Translations under genes and position numbers: made by a program
The notes under the pieces: generated by a model
What the model saw: the letters and a program-made list of their open reading frames with translations, nothing else
Told to the model about the DNA's origin: nothing
Database searches by the model: none
In this document: one piece after another, positions 24,770 to 32,861 of the stretch
Layout of the letters: the number at the start of each line of letters is the position of its first letter
Numbering within the stretch: the stretch's first letter is position 1
From: Lentisphaerae bacterium ADurb.Bin242
GTDB lineage: Bacteria; Verrucomicrobiota; Lentisphaeria; Victivallales; UBA1829
Reading direction: 5' to 3'
NCBI GenBank assembly: GCA_002069785.1
Contig: MWCA01000042.1
Location: forward strand, 1-48,078
DNA: 48,078 bases

Positions 24770-26755
24770 ATGAAAAAAATCATCCTCCCGATTCTGCTCT
24801 GTGCCGCGGCCGTCCTTTCCGGCGCGGAGACTTTCTCGCCGGCGGCGAAAGGACAGCCTTGCATCGCCTTGAAGGTGCTCTCGCACGAGGCCCCCGTGAT
24901 CCGTGCCGAAAACGAATTCCGCGCCATCCTTCGGGCCGCCCTCGGAATCAGTGACTACGACGGAAACCGGGGTTACTACACCCTTCAGCTCGCGGTGGCC
25001 GGAGACGGCACCTCCGCCAAGGCCGACGAAGCCATGAAGAATGCCGGGCTGAGCTATGAAAAACTCGGTCCGGAAGGTTTCCTTCTGGCAAAGGACACCA
25101 AACGCTCCTACATCCTCTGCGCCTATTCGGGCAAGGGCGTGCTGAACGGCGTCTACAAGATTCTTGAAAAGACGCTTGGCATCGTTTCCCCGCGTCCGCT
25201 GACCGCGCTCGACTTCCCCTATTCCGTGGAAAAAGTCACGCCGCTGGAAGTTCCCTATTGGGAGGCGCCCGCCTTTCCGGTCCGGGGACTCTCCGTTTCG
25301 GGCGCCACGCACCGGAACCCCCAGAATGATTTCCACGACTGGATGGGACGGAACCTGATGAATTTCCGCGGTCTGGGGCTTTCCGGCTACCTGGACATGG
25401 GATGGTCTCTGGAACCGTACGGTTTCCAGTCCAGCGTCGGCGGACACGCCTTCCACCAGTGGCTCCCGCCGTCGGAGTATTTCGAAAAACATCCCGAATA
25501 TTACGCGCTGATCGACGGCAAGCGTTCCGCCGCCTCGAAAGGGGCGCAGATCACGCTCGGAAATCCGGAAGTCATCGATATCATCGTGGAACGGATGATC
25601 GCTTACAAAAAGCAGTATCCGAAGCTGAAAGTCCTGCCGTTCGGCTACAACGACAGCTGGACCAACGGGTTCGGCTGGGGCGACGATCCGCTCGACCGGA
25701 AGTTGGATTCCCCGAACGACCTTCCGAAACCCGGCTCCAAGCGCCCGCGCACCTATTCCACCCGGTACATCAAAGCCGCCAACCAGGTGATCGAACGCGT
25801 CAACAAGGTCTATCCGGATGTCAAGCTGGCCGTTTACGCCTATCACTTCTCCATGATGCAGCCGCCGGACGCCCCGGTCCACCCGAATCTGGTCGTCGCT
25901 TTCGCCCCGCTGTACAAGTGCTGCCGTCACGCGATCAACGATCCGATGTGTCCCCGCAACAAACTGATCAATGAATGGCTCGTCGGATGGACCCGAAAGA
26001 CGAAGAATATCGTCATCCGGGACTATTACATGAGCACGAATTTCAACACTCCGCTGATGCCCCTGTACCTGATCCGGAAGGAACTTCAGTATTACAAGGA
26101 ACTCGGTTTGCTCGGCGCGGCTCCGGAAACCAACCCGGACGGTCCGAACGGCGGAAACGTGTCCGGAAAGGAATATTTCAAGTGGCTGCGCCGCACTCCG
26201 CAGGACTACGAACTCTCCTGGGATGCCGCGGGACTCTCGCACTTCGCGCTGGCGCGTCTGCTCTGGAACCCCGACGAAAAACTGGAAGATATCGTGGGGC
26301 TTTACTGCCGGAACTATTACGGTCCGGAAGCCGGAAAGACCATGACGCAATATCATCTGGCAGTGGATAAGAATATCGAACTCAGTTCGCATCCGGGGGA
26401 AAAACCGGCAAAACCGGAAAAAGGCGATTTCCTGAACACCGGCGAATGGTGCCTCTGCTGGAACTGGGAACACCAGATCGGCAACTACGCCGCGGAACTC
26501 TTCCTGACCAAGGACCCCGATGCCGTCGGCAAGAACGCGATGCCGCTGCTGAACCCTCTGTTCCAGGCGTGGAAGGAAGCGTTCGAGTCGGACAACCGCC
26601 TGGTGGTCGAGCGGGTCGGGAAAGACATGAGCCTGATGGAGAAATACCTTCTGAGCTGCGGATATGAGCTCTCCCGCACGGCCCTGACCCGCTTTGAAAA
26701 ACCCCGTTTCAACCGCGTTGCCAAAAAAGACGTCATCGTTCACGAAAAGGAGTAA
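24770..26755 (+). CDS. Secreted DUF4838 protein
   Basis: 661 residues with a Sec signal peptide (MKKIILPILLCAAAVLSGAE). The N-terminal alpha/beta region (FRAILRAALGIS, YILCAYSGKGVLNGVYKILE) resembles the domain before the barrel in GH20/GH67 enzymes. The DUF4838 core has SEYFEKHPEYYALIDGKRS, LGNPEVIDIIV, VLPFGYNDSWTNGFGWGDDP, VKLAVYAYHFSM and FAPLYKCCRHAINDPMCPRN, the last being the recurrent C-x-H-x-DP-x-C motif. The C-terminal 200 residues are helical. The reaction is unknown; glycan processing is inferred from the flanking hydrolase and oxidoreductase. GGAG precedes the ATG. The FAD oxidoreductase follows within 5 bp. Confidence 0.87.
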   Translation: MKKIILPILLCAAAVLSGAETFSPAAKGQPCIALKVLSHEAPVIRAENEFRAILRAALGISDYDGNRGYYTLQLAVAGDGTSAKADEAMKNAGLSYEKLGPEGFLLAKDTKRSYILCAYSGKGVLNGVYKILEKTLGIVSPRPLTALDFPYSVEKVTPLEVPYWEAPAFPVRGLSVSGATHRNPQNDFHDWMGRNLMNFRGLGLSGYLDMGWSLEPYGFQSSVGGHAFHQWLPPSEYFEKHPEYYALIDGKRSAASKGAQITLGNPEVIDIIVERMIAYKKQYPKLKVLPFGYNDSWTNGFGWGDDPLDRKLDSPNDLPKPGSKRPRTYSTRYIKAANQVIERVNKVYPDVKLAVYAYHFSMMQPPDAPVHPNLVVAFAPLYKCCRHAINDPMCPRNKLINEWLVGWTRKTKNIVIRDYYMSTNFNTPLMPLYLIRKELQYYKELGLLGAAPETNPDGPNGGNVSGKEYFKWLRRTPQDYELSWDAAGLSHFALARLLWNPDEKLEDIVGLYCRNYYGPEAGKTMTQYHLAVDKNIELSSHPGEKPAKPEKGDFLNTGEWCLCWNWEHQIGNYAAELFLTKDPDAVGKNAMPLLNPLFQAWKEAFESDNRLVVERVGKDMSLMEKYLLSCGYELSRTALTRFEKPRFNRVAKKDVIVHEKE

Positions 26756-26760
26756 GGTTT

Positions 26761-28041
26761 ATGGATTTTCGCATCCGGAACATTCCCTGTCCGCATGAAT
26801 ACGATTTGCTTGTGGCCGGTTCGGGAATGGGCGGAATCGCCGCCGCGGCCGCCGCGTCGGAAAGCGGGTTGAAGGTCGGGATGCTCGAGTATTTCGGGGA
26901 ACCGGGCGGGATTCCCGTCAACGGACGTCTCGGCTCGATCTCCGGCTACAGCCGCAAGGGAATCGTGGCGGTCGAAGGGTTCGCCCGCGCGTTTGCCGAC
27001 GAACTTCTCCGGCGCGGCAAGGCGCTGGAACAGGGCGGCGGCAGCAACATCAATATGACCCCCGCGGCGCTGGCCGGATTCCTGATGGAACTGATCGATT
27101 TTTATGGGATCGGCCTTCATCTGTATACCCAGCTGATCGGCGCGTTTGCGGAAAGCGGACGGATCACCCATGCGGTCGTCGCCAATAAAAACGGCGTCCT
27201 GGCGATGAAAGCGAAACTCTTCGCGGACGCCACGGGGGACGGCGATCTGGCGTATTTTTCAGGATGTCCGTTTGAGAAGGGACGGCCCTCGGACGGCAAG
27301 GCGCAGTCATCGACACTGGTGTTCGTGATCGGCGGAATCGACCTTGCGCGGATGCCGGACTACATGGAAGTCCGCCGGATCTGGCAGAGCAAACCGCGCC
27401 CCGTTCCGATCGACCACAGCGTGTTCCAGTTCATCCCGCACGGCGAAAGCACAAACGAGATCGCGGTCAATATGACCCATATCCTGAACTGCGACTGCAC
27501 CCGGGCGGAAGACCTGACGCGCGCCCGCAAAGAGGGAATCCGTCAGGCGGAATACCTTCTCAATGAGTTTTTCCGCAAAGAGGTCCCCGGCTATGAACAT
27601 GCCTGGATCAGCCACTATGCCCCGCAGATCGGCTGCCGCGAAACGCGCCGGATTCTCGGCGACTATGTGCTCACGGAGGAGGATGTCGTGAACTCCCGCC
27701 GCTTCGGTGACGAAATCGCGCTCGGAATCTGGGGAATCGACATCCATTCGCCGGACGGCGTTCACACCCGGATTTCCCGCTATGTCGAACAGCCCTACGG
27801 CATTCCCTACCGCTGCATCACGCCCCGGACGATCGACAACCTGTATGTGGCCGGACGTCCCATCTCGGCGGACCATGTCGCCCACTCCTCTTCCCGGATC
27901 AACGGAACGTGCATGGCGATCGGAGAGGCGGCCGGATGCGCGGCGGAGGACGCGATCCGGAACGGTTCCACGCGCAAGGTCGATGTGAAGAAGCTCCAGG
28001 AAAAAATCCGGAACATGAAATACCGGATTTTCGGAGTGTAA
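26761..28041 (+). CDS. FAD-dependent oxidoreductase (FAD_oxidored type)
   Basis: 426 residues. The Rossmann FAD motif is LLVAGSGMGGIAAAAAASES near residue 19, then GEPGGIPVNGRLGSISGY, ADATGDGDLAYFSGC, IGCRETRRILGDYVLTEEDV and NLYVAGRPISADHVAHSSSR, all shared with the larger protein at 4740 but without its C-terminal extension. Members of this group are annotated only as FAD-dependent oxidoreductases; oxidation of a sugar is plausible. No signal peptide. Last gene of the operon starting at 22398, separated by 5 bp from the DUF4838 gene. No T-run terminator is seen after it; a branched palindromic repeat lies 117 bp downstream. Confidence 0.9.
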   Translation: MDFRIRNIPCPHEYDLLVAGSGMGGIAAAAAASESGLKVGMLEYFGEPGGIPVNGRLGSISGYSRKGIVAVEGFARAFADELLRRGKALEQGGGSNINMTPAALAGFLMELIDFYGIGLHLYTQLIGAFAESGRITHAVVANKNGVLAMKAKLFADATGDGDLAYFSGCPFEKGRPSDGKAQSSTLVFVIGGIDLARMPDYMEVRRIWQSKPRPVPIDHSVFQFIPHGESTNEIAVNMTHILNCDCTRAEDLTRARKEGIRQAEYLLNEFFRKEVPGYEHAWISHYAPQIGCRETRRILGDYVLTEEDVVNSRRFGDEIALGIWGIDIHSPDGVHTRISRYVEQPYGIPYRCITPRTIDNLYVAGRPISADHVAHSSSRINGTCMAIGEAAGCAAEDAIRNGSTRKVDVKKLQEKIRNMKYRIFGV

Positions 28042-28157
28042 TACTGATTTGCAGCCTGAAGGTTAGTAACACTCCAAATGCGTTGACCTCAAGGGTACTT
28101 TTTGCTCATGGAAACTTTCATGACTTCAGGATGATCATTCGATTAAGCGCAAACCGA

Positions 28158-28222
28158 GGTAGGTTCGTGACTCCGTCACGAACTGCGTTAACTCAGTTCG
28201 GCAGGGGACTGCCGAACCTACC
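28158..28222. repeat. REP/BIME-like element: two inverted hairpins with outer GGTAG/CTACC arms
   Basis: GGTAG (28158-28162) is followed by a perfect 9-bp hairpin (GTTCGTGAC-tcc-GTCACGAAC, 28163-28183), a 12-base linker centred on GTTAAC, a second perfect 9-bp hairpin (GTTCGGCAG-ggga-CTGCCGAAC, 28196-28217) and CTACC (28218-28222). The outer arms pair, giving a three-way junction. Read from either strand, GTAG lies directly 5' of a hairpin beginning GTTCG, as in known REP units, and the two units are inverted as in a BIME. REP units are mobilised by Y1 transposases related to the one at 21807. Confidence 0.75.
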
Positions 28223-28324
28223 AGAAACGTCGCAAAACAAAAATTGCGCTGAGCTCAATGCGGCTTTTACTATCCTTAAGATTGCAAATTGGTATAATCT
28301 CCCCTCCCCCGCCCGATTCCGCAC

Positions 28325-28373
28325 AAAAAAATCGGGAGAAGCAAGGTCCTTACATCAGGAACCGCGTTCTCCC
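28325..28373 (-). terminator. Rho-independent terminator of the lpxC-fabZ transcript
   Basis: On the minus strand GGGAGAA (28373-28367) pairs with TTCTCCC (28340-28334) around a loop with further GG(T)TCC/GGACC pairing, followed after GA by seven T (28331-28325). It starts 22 bp after the stop at 28395. Confidence 0.8.
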
Positions 28374-28394
28374 GGAAATGAGTTTGTCCGGATC

Positions 28395-29318
28395 TCAGGG
28401 ATCGACGATCGCAAACAGCATCGAGGTCGCAGCGGCCATCTTGTCGCCGATGTAGACGGCTCCGTTTCCGCGTCCGAACTTGGACTTCGTATCGGGCATG
28501 TCGATTTCGATCCGGAGCTGCTGGCCGGGAAGGACCGGGGCGAATGATTCGGATTTCTCGATTCCCATGAAATAGGCAATCTTGCCTTTCTTGTCTTCGC
28601 TGGAGAGCATGTAGATCGCTCCGGCCTGCGCGGCGATTTCCGATTGGACCGCGCCCATCAGCACGGAATAGCCGTCGTTGTACGTGCGGAAAATGGCCTC
28701 GCCCTGGGTCAAATTCTTGACCGCCGTCACATGGCTGCCCTCGAGTTTGCACACGTAGTCCACCAGCAGGAACGGGAAGCGGTGCGGGATCAGGGACTGA
28801 ATCTCGGGGATGCTCATGATGCAGTTGGCGCCCTTGTCGTATTCATTGAAGGTCAGGATCGGGGAAATATCCTGGATTTTCGGGCGGACCGACACGGTTC
28901 CCTGGGCGTTGCAGGAGACGCCGGCGCTGTTCGTGACCACAGCCTCGAATTCCGCGCTGTCGGAACCGATGGAAGTGATGTTCAGTTCAATGACCAGACG
29001 GTCGCCCGGATTGTTGGGTTTGCGGAACTTGACCTTGCGGTATTCCTTCACGTAAAAGTCACCCGTTCCGCCCGGATTCAGCTTGTCGCCGAGCAGGACT
29101 TCCGCCAGCTGCGCGACCGCTTCCAGCACCAGCACGCCGGGAAGAATCGGGTGACCGGGGAAATGTCCGAGAAAAATGAGGTCATTCGTGGTGACGCACT
29201 TCTGCCCGATCGCCCGCGTTTCACTTTCCAGATACACTTTGTCCAGCAGGACCATGGACGGACAGCAGGGAATGATTTTCCGCAGGGCATTCGCATCGAT
29301 AATTTTTCCGGTCGTCAT
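28395..29318 (-). CDS. fabZ: Tandem FabZ-like hot-dog protein with degenerate second domain
   Basis: 307 residues, twice the length of a normal FabZ. The first domain (1-150) is a complete 3-hydroxyacyl-ACP dehydratase: LGHFPGHPILPGVLVLEAVA carries the catalytic His52 and Glu66 at the standard 14-residue spacing. The second (from about 167, SIPEIQSLIPHRFPFLLVDY) is also clearly FabZ-like, but the active-site loop reads FRTYNDGYSVLMGAVQSEIA: Tyr213 replaces the catalytic His, while Glu227 is kept. One active and one degenerate domain could make an internal heterodimer. It dehydrates 3-hydroxyacyl-ACP in fatty acid synthesis, competing with lipid A synthesis for substrate. It lies 43 bp after lpxC, the classic partnership. 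Confidence 0.9.
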   Translation of the reverse strand: MTTGKIIDANALRKIIPCCPSMVLLDKVYLESETRAIGQKCVTTNDLIFLGHFPGHPILPGVLVLEAVAQLAEVLLGDKLNPGGTGDFYVKEYRKVKFRKPNNPGDRLVIELNITSIGSDSAEFEAVVTNSAGVSCNAQGTVSVRPKIQDISPILTFNEYDKGANCIMSIPEIQSLIPHRFPFLLVDYVCKLEGSHVTAVKNLTQGEAIFRTYNDGYSVLMGAVQSEIAAQAGAIYMLSSEDKKGKIAYFMGIEKSESFAPVLPGQQLRIEIDMPDTKSKFGRGNGAVYIGDKMAAATSMLFAIVDP

Positions 29319-29361
29319 AGAAACTCCTCAGTAAGATTCTGTATTTTTTCCATACTATTTT

Positions 29362-30216
29362 TTACTTCGCTCCATTTTCGGAGGCCAGCATCCGCTTCAC
29401 GGTTTCCACATTCGAGGGATGGCCGGGCTTGATTGCGATCACATGGGCGCGCACCCGCTTTCCGGTCAGATAAAGATCCCCGACCATGTCCATCATTTTG
29501 TGGCGGACCATTTCATTCGGGAAGCGGAGTCCCTCGTTGCTGATGATGGCGCCTTCGTGCATCACCACCGCGTTGTCGAGACTCCCGCCTTTCGCCAGTC
29601 CGGCCGCGATCAGCTGCGCCAGGTCGCGATAGGCGGCAAAGGTGCGGCAGGGTCCCAGTTCCCGCTCGAAGCTCTCGGGCGTGACTTCCAGCGAAAAAAA
29701 CTGGGTGCCGAGCGCCGTTTCGCCGAATTCGACCGTACAGGAAATCTTGAACACCTCGGCGGGAAGAACGACCAGCGTCGTGCCGCGGTTCTCGTAATAC
29801 AGCGGCTTGTCGGTCGTCCAATACCGGGCGGGGGCGTCCTGCTCCTGAATTCCTGCTTCCCGGATCAGCCTGAAATAGGGACCCGCGCTGCCGTCCGCGA
29901 TCGGCGGCTCGGCACTGTCCATTTCCACATACACGTTGTCGACATTCGCCGCGTGAAGGGACGCCATGATGTGCTCGACCGTCACGACGAACGCCTTGGA
30001 CGGCGCCGCAATGGTGGTCGCGCGGCGGACGTCCACCACGTATGCCGCATGGGCGCGGACTTCCGGATTGCCGGGCATGTCGGTTCTGCGGAAAACGATT
30101 CCCGTATCGACCGGAGCCGGTTTCATTGTCAAATGTACGCGCACCCCCGTATGCAAAGCGATTCCGCTGAAGGAGACCGCCTTTGCAATGGTATTCTGCA
30201 TTTCCATATTCATCAT
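29362..30216 (-). CDS. lpxC: UDP-3-O-acyl-N-acetylglucosamine deacetylase
   Basis: Zinc-dependent deacetylase for the committed step of lipid A synthesis, cytoplasmic. 284 residues, slightly shorter than the E. coli enzyme. Zinc ligands fit the family: His82 in TVEHIMASLH, and His239 and Asp243 in RHKMMDMVGDL; His266 in KPGHPSN is the general acid/base. GIALHTGVRVHL at the N-terminus, DGSAGPYF and the SLDNAVVMHEG segment are also typical. The first of several Met codons (30216) is used; no strong ribosome site decides between them. It is divergent from miaA, with a T-rich 152-bp region between, and co-transcribed with the tandem fabZ. Its presence implies lipopolysaccharide. Confidence 0.96.
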   Translation of the reverse strand: MMNMEMQNTIAKAVSFSGIALHTGVRVHLTMKPAPVDTGIVFRRTDMPGNPEVRAHAAYVVDVRRATTIAAPSKAFVVTVEHIMASLHAANVDNVYVEMDSAEPPIADGSAGPYFRLIREAGIQEQDAPARYWTTDKPLYYENRGTTLVVLPAEVFKISCTVEFGETALGTQFFSLEVTPESFERELGPCRTFAAYRDLAQLIAAGLAKGGSLDNAVVMHEGAIISNEGLRFPNEMVRHKMMDMVGDLYLTGKRVRAHVIAIKPGHPSNVETVKRMLASENGAK

Positions 30217-30368
30217 TTTTCCATTGAATTCTTATTGATTTCTGATTTTTTACGATTTTTTTTATAATTTAACCTCTGTTGGGGATGATTACCACCCGAT
30301 CTTGAATTATATTTGCAAACAAAGAGGAAAAAAATTGATTTTTTTCAAAAAAAATGGGGATTTCAGGC

Positions 30369-31361
30369 ATGAATGCTGTTAAAATACCGGTCGTAACCGG
30401 ACCGACCGCCTGCGGAAAAACGTCTTTCGCCGTCGCGCTTTCCGCAAGAATCGACGGCGAAATCATCAGCGCGGATTCCCGCCAGCTGTACCGGGGGCTC
30501 GACATCGGAAGCGGAAAGGACCTCGCCGAATACACGCTCCCGGACGGGACCGCGGTTCCCTGTCATCTGATCGACATCGCCGATCCGAACCGGCCTTATA
30601 ATCTGGCCGAATTCATGCGGGACTGTCACGCGGCCGTCGCCGGAATCCATGCGCGGGGGAAAATTCCCGTGCTTGCCGGAGGCACCGCCCTTTACCTCGA
30701 TTCGATCCTCCGCGGCTACTCGCTGGAAGGCGGAGCCCCGGACCCCGGCGGGCGGGAGGCTCTCCGTTCGTGTCCGACCGAAGAACTCCGGGAACAATTA
30801 CGACGGCTGGAGCCGGATTCGGAAATCCTCCGGAAAGAGCCCGACAACCGCCCCCGGATCATCCGCCGCATCGAAATGCTGGAACGTCCGCCGGACCTCC
30901 CCCTTCTGGAAAAAGCCAACAAGCCCGGAGCGCAATACGAGTTCCTCGTGCTGGGCGTCCTCCGGACCCGCGCGGAACTCCATCGGCGGATCGAAACCCG
31001 GCTGGATGCCCGGCTGAAGGAAGGAATGCTCGACGAGGCCGTGCGGCTTCACGAACAGGGCGTTTCCTGGGAACGGATGGAATTCTTCGGGCTCGAATAC
31101 CGATACATGGCGCTCCATCTTCAGGGAAAAATGTCCCTTCAGGAAATGCGCGACACCCTTCTTGCCCGGATACGGCAATTCGCCAAACGGCAGGACTCCT
31201 GGTTCCGTTATATGGAACGCAAGGGCGTCGACATTCACTGGTTCCGCCCGGACCAGTTCGAAGAAGCATTGGAAACCGTACGGAAATTCCTGCGCGGCAA
31301 ACCGGTTGAAAAACCCGCCTTCCGCCTCAGCGAAACCTTCTACGGTCCCCGCCAGAATTAA
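30369..31361 (+). CDS. miaA: tRNA dimethylallyltransferase
   Basis: Adds a dimethylallyl group to the N6 of A37 in tRNAs reading UNN codons. 330 residues, normal size. Motifs are the P-loop GPTACGKTSFA at about 10-20, ISADSRQLYRGLDIGSGKD, VLAGGTALYLDSILRG, and the C-terminal FGLEYRYMALHLQGKMSLQE and FAKRQDSWFR that form the tRNA and substrate channel. The start at 30369 follows GGGGA; an in-frame ATG at 30354 has only an A-run before it. It is divergent from lpxC, and its stop codon directly abuts the stop of the convergent membrane-protein gene at 31362 with no spacer. Confidence 0.96.
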   Translation: MNAVKIPVVTGPTACGKTSFAVALSARIDGEIISADSRQLYRGLDIGSGKDLAEYTLPDGTAVPCHLIDIADPNRPYNLAEFMRDCHAAVAGIHARGKIPVLAGGTALYLDSILRGYSLEGGAPDPGGREALRSCPTEELREQLRRLEPDSEILRKEPDNRPRIIRRIEMLERPPDLPLLEKANKPGAQYEFLVLGVLRTRAELHRRIETRLDARLKEGMLDEAVRLHEQGVSWERMEFFGLEYRYMALHLQGKMSLQEMRDTLLARIRQFAKRQDSWFRYMERKGVDIHWFRPDQFEEALETVRKFLRGKPVEKPAFRLSETFYGPRQN

Positions 31362-32774
31362 TCACTTCCGGAGGGAGACCGGTTTCTTCGCCTGTTCCGT
31401 ATCGAGAAGCCGGAGAATATAATCCCGGGTCGCCGGAGGGAGTTGTTTCCCCTTTTCCGTAAAACCGTTGCGGTCGTCCAGAATCACACAACACTTTTGG
31501 AACAGTTCCGCATAGCCGACTTTTCCAGGCAGAATTATCTCCGGGACGGAACCATCGGCAAAAAGAACATGAAAACGAGTGTCTTTCCCGACATCATGGG
31601 AAGTTCCGCAGACAGCGAGAATCGTATCCGGAGCCGCCTCGCTGTTCAAACCTCCGAGATAGACATACGCGGCTCCATCCGGAGTGGGAGATTTTGCAGC
31701 ATTCGGACAAACCAACACCTTTTCCGGAAGATAATGTTTTCCGGAAAGCATCGTAAGTCCTTTCTCCCCGCAATATGGAGGATACTGCCCCTTGTTGTCT
31801 TCCGAATACATTTTCAAAGCCAGTCCGATTTGTTTCATATTGTTGCGACATTGCACATTTATACGTTGTTCGTTATTACTACAATAACCGAATATCCCTG
31901 CAACGATCCCGGCCATAAACATGAAGAAAAAGCACCCGCAACAGCCGCCGGAAGTCCAGACCGGCCAGAGAGGAACCTTTTTCGTCCCCGGCGCACCCGG
32001 CACGGACATCATGATCCGGCTCTTCTCCTCCGGCGGAAGCTCGAGCAGGGAACAGGCGCCGTTCTTCAATTGAAGCATGGCCAGATATCCGATAACGATC
32101 ATCAGAATATTGAAGACGACCACAGTAAACTCCTGCAGATACCTGGCTTGGAGCCATCTGGCGTATCCGGGATTCATCACGAGGAGGATTCCCGTGACGG
32201 CTCCGACCATGATCATGAAGAAGACAAACACATAAGGGAGGATCAGCATGGCCAGGACGACATTTCCGTTTCCTCTCTTTCCCTCGGGCAGCAGCGCATT
32301 CTGACGCTTGACCAGTCCGTAGTAGGCCGGAAACATCCAGTAGAGATTATAGAAGGGTACAAACAGAAATCCGATATACTGTCCCGGCCAGGCGCGACGA
32401 TCCTTTTTCGGAATCAGGCTCCAGCACTGATACAGAAACATCAGCGCATAAATATATGTCACGATTCCGATGATTCCGGTCAGCGCGCCGAACGCGAAGG
32501 ACATCAGCCATCTCCCCTGAAGGAAGAACTGGATCACTGCGTTCAGAAGAGCCGCCACAAGACCGATGCAGTAAATATGGAAGTAAGTGATGATATTCTG
32601 TTTTCTCGTTGCATCCCACACAAACCCGCAGGCCGGGCAGACCGCGTCGATGTCGGGAATTTCCGTGGCGCACCTCGTGCAGCAGATTTTTTCCTCCGGA
32701 ACGGATGCTGTTTCCACATTCGGACGAATGGTCTCTTCCTTCTGCGCCGTCACACCTTCTTGCTGTTCATTCAT
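31362..32774 (-). CDS. Zinc-ribbon, multi-span membrane protein with pilin-like C-terminal domain (copy A)
   Basis: 470 residues in three parts. Residues 32-49 form a zinc ribbon (Cys32, Cys35, Cys46, Cys49). Residues 60-240 hold about five membrane segments around a conserved MFLYQCWSLIPKKDRRAWPG and GFLFVPFYNLYWMFPAYYGL core. A further membrane segment at about 275-297 precedes a C-terminal domain starting RNNMKQIGLALKMYSEDNKG and ending in TRFHVLFADGSVPEI, which resembles the globular half of DUF1559-type pseudopilins but has no prepilin cleavage site. It ends with a LTPATRDYILRLL-like helix (LPPATRDYILRLLDTEQAK). AAGGAG precedes the start. Tandem to copy B at 32862-34223. Function unknown; a membrane-fixed pilin-like protein is the best description. 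Confidence 0.8.
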   Translation of the reverse strand: MNEQQEGVTAQKEETIRPNVETASVPEEKICCTRCATEIPDIDAVCPACGFVWDATRKQNIITYFHIYCIGLVAALLNAVIQFFLQGRWLMSFAFGALTGIIGIVTYIYALMFLYQCWSLIPKKDRRAWPGQYIGFLFVPFYNLYWMFPAYYGLVKRQNALLPEGKRGNGNVVLAMLILPYVFVFFMIMVGAVTGILLVMNPGYARWLQARYLQEFTVVVFNILMIVIGYLAMLQLKNGACSLLELPPEEKSRIMMSVPGAPGTKKVPLWPVWTSGGCCGCFFFMFMAGIVAGIFGYCSNNEQRINVQCRNNMKQIGLALKMYSEDNKGQYPPYCGEKGLTMLSGKHYLPEKVLVCPNAAKSPTPDGAAYVYLGGLNSEAAPDTILAVCGTSHDVGKDTRFHVLFADGSVPEIILPGKVGYAELFQKCCVILDDRNGFTEKGKQLPPATRDYILRLLDTEQAKKPVSLRK

Positions 32775-32861
32775 CTGATTTTCTCCTTTTCCAAGAATTT
32801 ATTCAAAAACCGCCAACATGCAGCCATCCCGTATTCAACTTCGCTTATCCAAACACGCCGC

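Larger units (their letters stand above)
28042..28394. other. 353-bp intergenic region between convergent genes
   Basis: Contains a REP/BIME-like double hairpin (28158-28222), imperfect direct repeats around it (about 28077-28103 and 28243-28270, sharing a pattern ATGCG-TGA-CTCAA then CTTTT) and the terminator of the fabZ transcript (28325-28373). No credible ORF or tRNA was found here. Confidence 0.7.

Noticed and set aside
24074..26743. An 889-codon minus-strand frame across the pseudopilin and DUF4838 genes
   Set aside because: It spans two well-supported plus-strand genes and its translation shows no family pattern.
28158..28222. The double hairpin as a rho-independent terminator or riboswitch
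   Set aside because: There is no T-run after either hairpin, and the symmetric GTAG-hairpin arrangement on both strands fits a REP pair better. No downstream gene in the right orientation would be controlled.
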